A stretch of DNA of 64,000 nucleotides, from assembly GCA_035627615.1 (NCBI GenBank), contig DASPLL010000024.1:1-64000 (forward strand), written 5' to 3'. The position numbers and the translations under genes were made by a program. The first letter of the stretch is position 1, and every line of letters begins with the position of its first letter. Below, piece after piece: positions 61,166 to 64,000 of the stretch. This DNA is from BRH-c25 sp035627615 (GTDB lineage: Bacteria; Bacillota; Clostridia; Lutisporales; Lutisporaceae). The notes beneath the pieces are model-generated. The model was not told the origin of the DNA, did not search any database, and was given only the letters and a program-made list of their open reading frames with translations.

Positions 61166-61600
61166 CTATATGTCCAGTTCAAGAGCTTCAGGCATCTGAG
61201 CTGCATTTTCATGTTCAGCACCCTTATATACTCTTAACTTTTTTAACATTTTTCTGCCCAAGCTGTTTTTAGGAAGCATGCCTTTTACTGCTTCATATAC
61301 GGCCTTGTCAGACTGTTCAGCCATGAACTTTCTGTATGGAGTCTCCTTCATGCTGCCAGGACGGGTAGTAACTGTCCTGTGCATCTTCTGGTCAAGCTTC
61401 TTGCCAGTAAGGACAACCTTGTCGCAATTAATAATTATTACATGGTCACCTGTATCAACGTGAGGTGTATATATCGGTTTGTTCTTACCTCTTAATATCT
61501 TTGCAACTTCGCTTGCAAGTCGTCCAAGAACCTTATCGGTTCCGTCAACTACATACCATTTTCTCTGCACTTCTTCTGCCTTTGGTATATAAGACTTCAT
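61166..61600 (-). CDS. rplM: 50S ribosomal protein L13
   Basis: A 144-residue L13 (RKWYVVDGTDKVLGRLASEV, GDHVIIINCDKV, GMLPKNSLGRKMLKKLRVYK). The ATG at 61600 has AAGGAG at proper distance; the upstream GTG at 61609 is too close. It is led by a promoter at 61818-61846 and a structured leader. Confidence 0.98.
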   Translation of the reverse strand: MKSYIPKAEEVQRKWYVVDGTDKVLGRLASEVAKILRGKNKPIYTPHVDTGDHVIIINCDKVVLTGKKLDQKMHRTVTTRPGSMKETPYRKFMAEQSDKAVYEAVKGMLPKNSLGRKMLKKLRVYKGAEHENAAQMPEALELDI

Positions 61601-61659
61601 TTTCTTCACTCCTTGTTAGATATTTAAAATTGTCTATATCCTTTTAATACTGATTCTAC

Positions 61660-61707
61660 AGCAGTCTTTGTGTCCCACAATCACAAAGTCATGCCGCTCC
61701 TTCTGCT
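61660..61707 (-). ncRNA. L13-leader-like structured RNA
   Basis: On the minus strand AGCAG (61707-61703) pairs with CTGCT (61664-61660), enclosing CTTTGTG/CACAAAG. Position in the rplM leader and this two-stem layout resemble the L13 leader used for autoregulation by L13 in Firmicutes. Sequence similarity was judged by eye only. Confidence 0.4.
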
Positions 61708-61817
61708 AAAAGGAGTATACTATATATAATCCAACGTTCTGCATGTTGTCTATTTTATTAATATTAACATGCCGCAAGTGATTCGGGGCTAATGAATCAC
61801 AATTCGCAACATATAAT

Positions 61818-61846
61818 ATTGTAATACATTGAACCACGTGTGTCAA
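61818..61846 (-). promoter_or_regulatory. Promoter of rplM-rpsI
   Basis: On the minus strand TTGACA (61846-61841), a 17-base spacer and TACAAT (61823-61818), one base from the sigma-A consensus. It lies about 215 bases before rplM, leaving room for a structured leader. Confidence 0.85.
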
Positions 61847-61925
61847 GGCTAATACACTTTATTTCTTTACTTTTACCAATTATCATTAAAAACTTTCATA
61901 TATACTTATGACAACCACCGGCGAG

Positions 61926-61987
61926 AGGCAATAGGTTCAGTCTGGCTTCGAAGTCCTGTCTCAACCCATTGCCAATTGCCCATTGCC
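61926..61987. repeat. Heptamer repeat with central TTCGAA, copy 1
   Basis: AGGCAATAGGT, a CTGGCTTCGAAGTCCT core and CCCATTGCCAATTGCCCATT heptamers in opposite sense, so the whole can fold back on itself. It reaches the TAG stop codon of truA. The same layout recurs at 62752-62837. Confidence 0.82.
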
Positions 61988-62727
61988 TAATAATATACCT
62001 CTTCCAAATACAAACCGCATGCGGGAACAGTTATTCCTGCTCTGTCCCTATTTTTTGAAAGTATTATGTCTCTTATGCTCTCAGGATCTATTCTACCAAT
62101 TCCCACATATAGTAGGGTACCTGTAATGATCCGGACCATATTGTACAAGAATCCGTTACCCTTATAGTTGAAACGGATCAGGTCCTTTTCTTTTTCAACA
62201 GAAAGCTCAAATATCGTCCGTACAGTATCAGCAATCTTGCTTCCGGTTGACATGAACCCTGAAAAATCATAGGTGCCTATAAATGCCTCCGCAGCTTTCT
62301 CAATCCTGTCTATATCTAATCTTTCACAATAGTTTATATGATATGCATAATTCCTCAGCAGTGCAGAAGGAAATTTGCTATTGATAATAAGGTAGCTGTA
62401 CTTTTTCCCAACTGCACTGTATCTTGCATGAAAATCCATGGGCACTTCTGCTGAATCTTTTATTACAATATCACGTGGAAGCAGACTGTTCAATGCATAA
62501 GCAAACTTTTCCTGGGGAATACTGCTGATTGCTGTAAAATTAGCGACCTGTCCCCTGGCATGGACGCCTGCATCTGTCCTTCCCGAACCGTTTATTCTGA
62601 TATTTTCGCCGGTTATGACCTTAAGTGCTTTTTCTATTTCAGCCTGAACCGAAGGCCCATTCTCCTGCACTTGCCAACCGCAGTAATTCGTCCCGTCGTA
62701 TTCGATGATTAATTTGATGTTTCTCAT
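61987..62727 (-). CDS. truA: tRNA pseudouridine synthase A
   Basis: A 246-residue enzyme that makes pseudouridine at positions 38-40 of tRNA anticodon arms. The catalytic Asp52 lies in GSGRTDAGVHARGQV, and NGFLYNMVRIITGTL is the C-terminal signature. I chose the ATG at 62727 (MRNIKLIIEYDGTNYCGWQV), preceded by GGTAGGA. The frame stays open upstream to 62832, but those 35 codons are the translation of a heptamer repeat, not conserved protein. Confidence 0.96.
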   Translation of the reverse strand: MRNIKLIIEYDGTNYCGWQVQENGPSVQAEIEKALKVITGENIRINGSGRTDAGVHARGQVANFTAISSIPQEKFAYALNSLLPRDIVIKDSAEVPMDFHARYSAVGKKYSYLIINSKFPSALLRNYAYHINYCERLDIDRIEKAAEAFIGTYDFSGFMSTGSKIADTVRTIFELSVEKEKDLIRFNYKGNGFLYNMVRIITGTLLYVGIGRIDPESIRDIILSKNRDRAGITVPACGLYLEEVYY

Positions 62728-62751
62728 GGGTATTCCTACCTTGTCTGGGCG

Positions 62752-62837
62752 ATAGGCAATGGGCAATAGGCAATAGGTCCAGCAAGGCTTCGAAGCCCTT
62801 CTCAAACCTATTGCCCATAGCCCATTGCCCATTGCCG
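62752..62837. repeat. Heptamer repeat with central TTCGAA, copy 2
   Basis: Tandem heptamers AGGCAAT/GGGCAAT (62754-62776), a core AAGGCTTCGAAGCCCTT and inverse heptamers CCTATTG/CCCATTG (62806-62837). The two halves are roughly complementary and would form a long hairpin. It lies between ecfT and truA and shares core and flanks with 61926-61987. Confidence 0.85.
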
Positions 62838-62862
62838 AATTCTTCGCAGCCCCGCCTTGGGG

Positions 62863-63654
62863 TTATCTGCTCCATATTACCATAAAGCAGAATGCTGCTG
62901 TGATGAGGATTGCGCTGTAATCTCTGAATTCCAGCTTCAGCTGCTTCATTCTTGTCCTTTGCTCGCCGCCCCTGTAGCATCTTGCCTCCATTGCCAGAGC
63001 CAGTTCATCGGCTCGCCTGAAGGCACTGATGAATAATGGAACTAAAAGCGGTACCATTGCTTTTGCTCTGTTCATCAGATTTCCGGTTTCAAAATCCGCA
63101 CCTCTTGCCATTTGCGCTTTCATGATCTTGTCTGTTTCCTCCAGAAGAGTTGGAATAAACCTCAATGCAATAGTCATCATCATGGCTAGCTCATGAGCAG
63201 GAACTCCGATCCTCTTAAGTGGATTCAGAAGCTTCTCTATTCCATCAGTCAGGGCTATAGGTGATGTTGTCAGTGTGAGAAGGGAGGCGCCTGTTATAAG
63301 AAAGATAAGCCTTAATCCCATAAAACCTGCCTGATAAAGTCCTTCTCTGGTTATTTTCAGCCCCCATATGCTATAAAGCACTTCCCCCTGTGTCATGAAG
63401 GCGTTCAGTACCACAGTCAATATGATTATTGCAATCAGCGGCTTAAGACCTTTAAATATGAATTTCAGGGAGATATTTGAAAGTGCAAGTGTCAGACCCA
63501 TGAATGCTACAATATAAAGGTACGAAAAATAATTCCCAACCAAAAATAATAGTGTTATAAAAGCAAAGGTTATAATAATTTTAATTCTGGGGTCAAGGTT
63601 GTGTACCGGTGTATCTCCGGGAATATACTGTCCAATGGTAATATCTTTAATCAT
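62863..63654 (-). CDS. ecfT: Energy-coupling factor transporter transmembrane protein EcfT
   Basis: A 263-residue membrane protein that couples ATP hydrolysis to vitamin-binding S components. Hydrophobic segments lie at about 25-130 and at the C-terminus, with the long cytoplasmic coupling helices between. The two Ala-Arg-Gly-type motifs that contact the ATPases are MARGADFETG and MEARCYRGGEQRT. The ATPase gene lies upstream on the same strand, five bases away, and truA follows, an order common in Firmicutes. Confidence 0.95.
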   Translation of the reverse strand: MIKDITIGQYIPGDTPVHNLDPRIKIIITFAFITLLFLVGNYFSYLYIVAFMGLTLALSNISLKFIFKGLKPLIAIIILTVVLNAFMTQGEVLYSIWGLKITREGLYQAGFMGLRLIFLITGASLLTLTTSPIALTDGIEKLLNPLKRIGVPAHELAMMMTIALRFIPTLLEETDKIMKAQMARGADFETGNLMNRAKAMVPLLVPLFISAFRRADELALAMEARCYRGGEQRTRMKQLKLEFRDYSAILITAAFCFMVIWSR

Positions 63655-63659
63655 GTTTA

Positions 63660-64000
63660 TTACCTCTTAAAGAGCTTCAACAGCTCATTTTTTGCTTCAT
63701 CTATATTAATACAGTCAGATATTTCATAGCCTTTCTTTCTTAGCTCCCTTACAAGATAAGTAACCTGAGGGACACCCAGGCCAATTTTTTCAAGGGCTTC
63801 AGCTTCTCTGAAAATGTTTCTGGGAGTATCAAAAAATGCAATCTTTCCTTTGTTCATCACCAGTACCTTATCTACAAGGTTGGCTATATCCTCCATGCTG
63901 TGTGATACAAGCACCACTGTGATTTTCTGCTTCTCATGCAGTGTTTTTATACCCCCCAGTATTTCATCTCTGCCCTTGGGATCCAAACCCGCAGCGGGTT
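63660..64000 (-). CDS. Energy-coupling factor transporter ATPase (partial)
   Basis: The 3' part of an ECF ATP-binding subunit, cut by the window edge. The visible frame begins within the D-loop (AAGLDPKGRDEIL), has the switch histidine in VVLVSHSMEDIANL and a C-terminal region ending ELLKLFKR. Walker A, signature and Walker B lie beyond position 64000. It is probably EcfA2, the copy next to ecfT, but the paralogue cannot be decided from this part. Confidence 0.92.
   Translation of the reverse strand, partial: PAAGLDPKGRDEILGGIKTLHEKQKITVVLVSHSMEDIANLVDKVLVMNKGKIAFFDTPRNIFREAEALEKIGLGVPQVTYLVRELRKKGYEISDCINIDEAKNELLKLFKR

Noticed and set aside
62728..62832. N-terminal extension of TruA by 35 codons
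   Set aside because: The stretch translates a heptamer repeat; the conserved TruA start MRNIKLIIEYDG with RBS lies at 62727.
1..64000. CRISPR array, tRNA or rRNA genes, replication origin
   Set aside because: No regular spacer-repeat pattern, tRNA-like cloverleaf or rRNA sequence was noticed on either strand; the tandem repeats present are 7 bp and lack spacers.

Overview
This window comes from an anaerobic, endospore-forming clostridium-type Firmicute. Pointers are strong AGGAGG ribosome binding sites, a Clostridia-typical gene set (SleB/CwlJ-type hydrolase, the spore amidase CwlD, AmmeMemoRadiSam genes, Opp peptide uptake), two Trk/Ktr potassium systems, and a large tungsten/molybdenum cofactor cluster with a formate/nitrite channel. 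The last suggests a tungsten- or molybdenum-dependent formate dehydrogenase elsewhere in the genome. Almost all genes are on the minus strand. No rRNA, tRNA or CRISPR array was seen.

Layout. 1-2316: an accessory end with a GNAT acetyltransferase flanked by inverted integron-like core sites, next to a XerC/D-like tyrosine recombinase. 2536-15302: a DinB-like protein, then the pterin cofactor and formate block (MOSC, moaA, a moeA-PBP fusion, moeA, the tungstate ABC transporter tupBCA behind a Moco/Tuco-type riboswitch, an FNT channel, beta-carbonic anhydrase, fdhD, mobA), a phosphodiesterase and a DUF1189 membrane protein. 15483-22079: the AmmeMemoRadiSam pair, an ArsR-controlled SO_0444-type permease, a flavin-binding protein and an Ndh2-DoxX fusion. 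22318-22536: a TOBE/Mop molybdate-binding protein with one in-frame TGA, a selenoprotein candidate. 22585-33618: a histidine kinase, then a peptide utilisation block (XRE-cupin regulator, Xaa-Pro peptidase, OppABCDF, second Xaa-Pro peptidase). 33856-46844: a c-di-AMP riboswitch and cell wall hydrolase, TrkH-TrkA, a tandem-E1 protein, cysK with an Rrf2 regulator, and an operon joining a two-component system to a second Trk/Ktr system. 47166-56052: a repeat-rich exported protein and a 2120-residue phosphoesterase-STAND-Sel1 protein that looks like a single-gene conflict system. 56212-64000: cwlD, an M29 aminopeptidase, an iron-sulfur-flavoprotein-like reductase, MazG, PilZ, rplM-rpsI, truA and ECF transporter genes, interspersed with heptamer and palindromic repeats.

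Three signals stand out. (1) The phosphoesterase-STAND NTPase-Sel1 protein (49690-56052), an isolated A+T-rich gene built like Avs-type antiviral sensors. (2) The Mop protein with in-frame TGA, a strong RBS, a SECIS-like hairpin after the TGA and a terminator directly after the stop. (3) A family of five intergenic elements of 101-109 bp, each made of two hairpins around a CATTGAT-like linker; stem sequences differ between copies but remain complementary, and each element lies at or within a few bases of a stop codon. Other short repeats (palindromic units, tandem heptamers) also abut stop codons.
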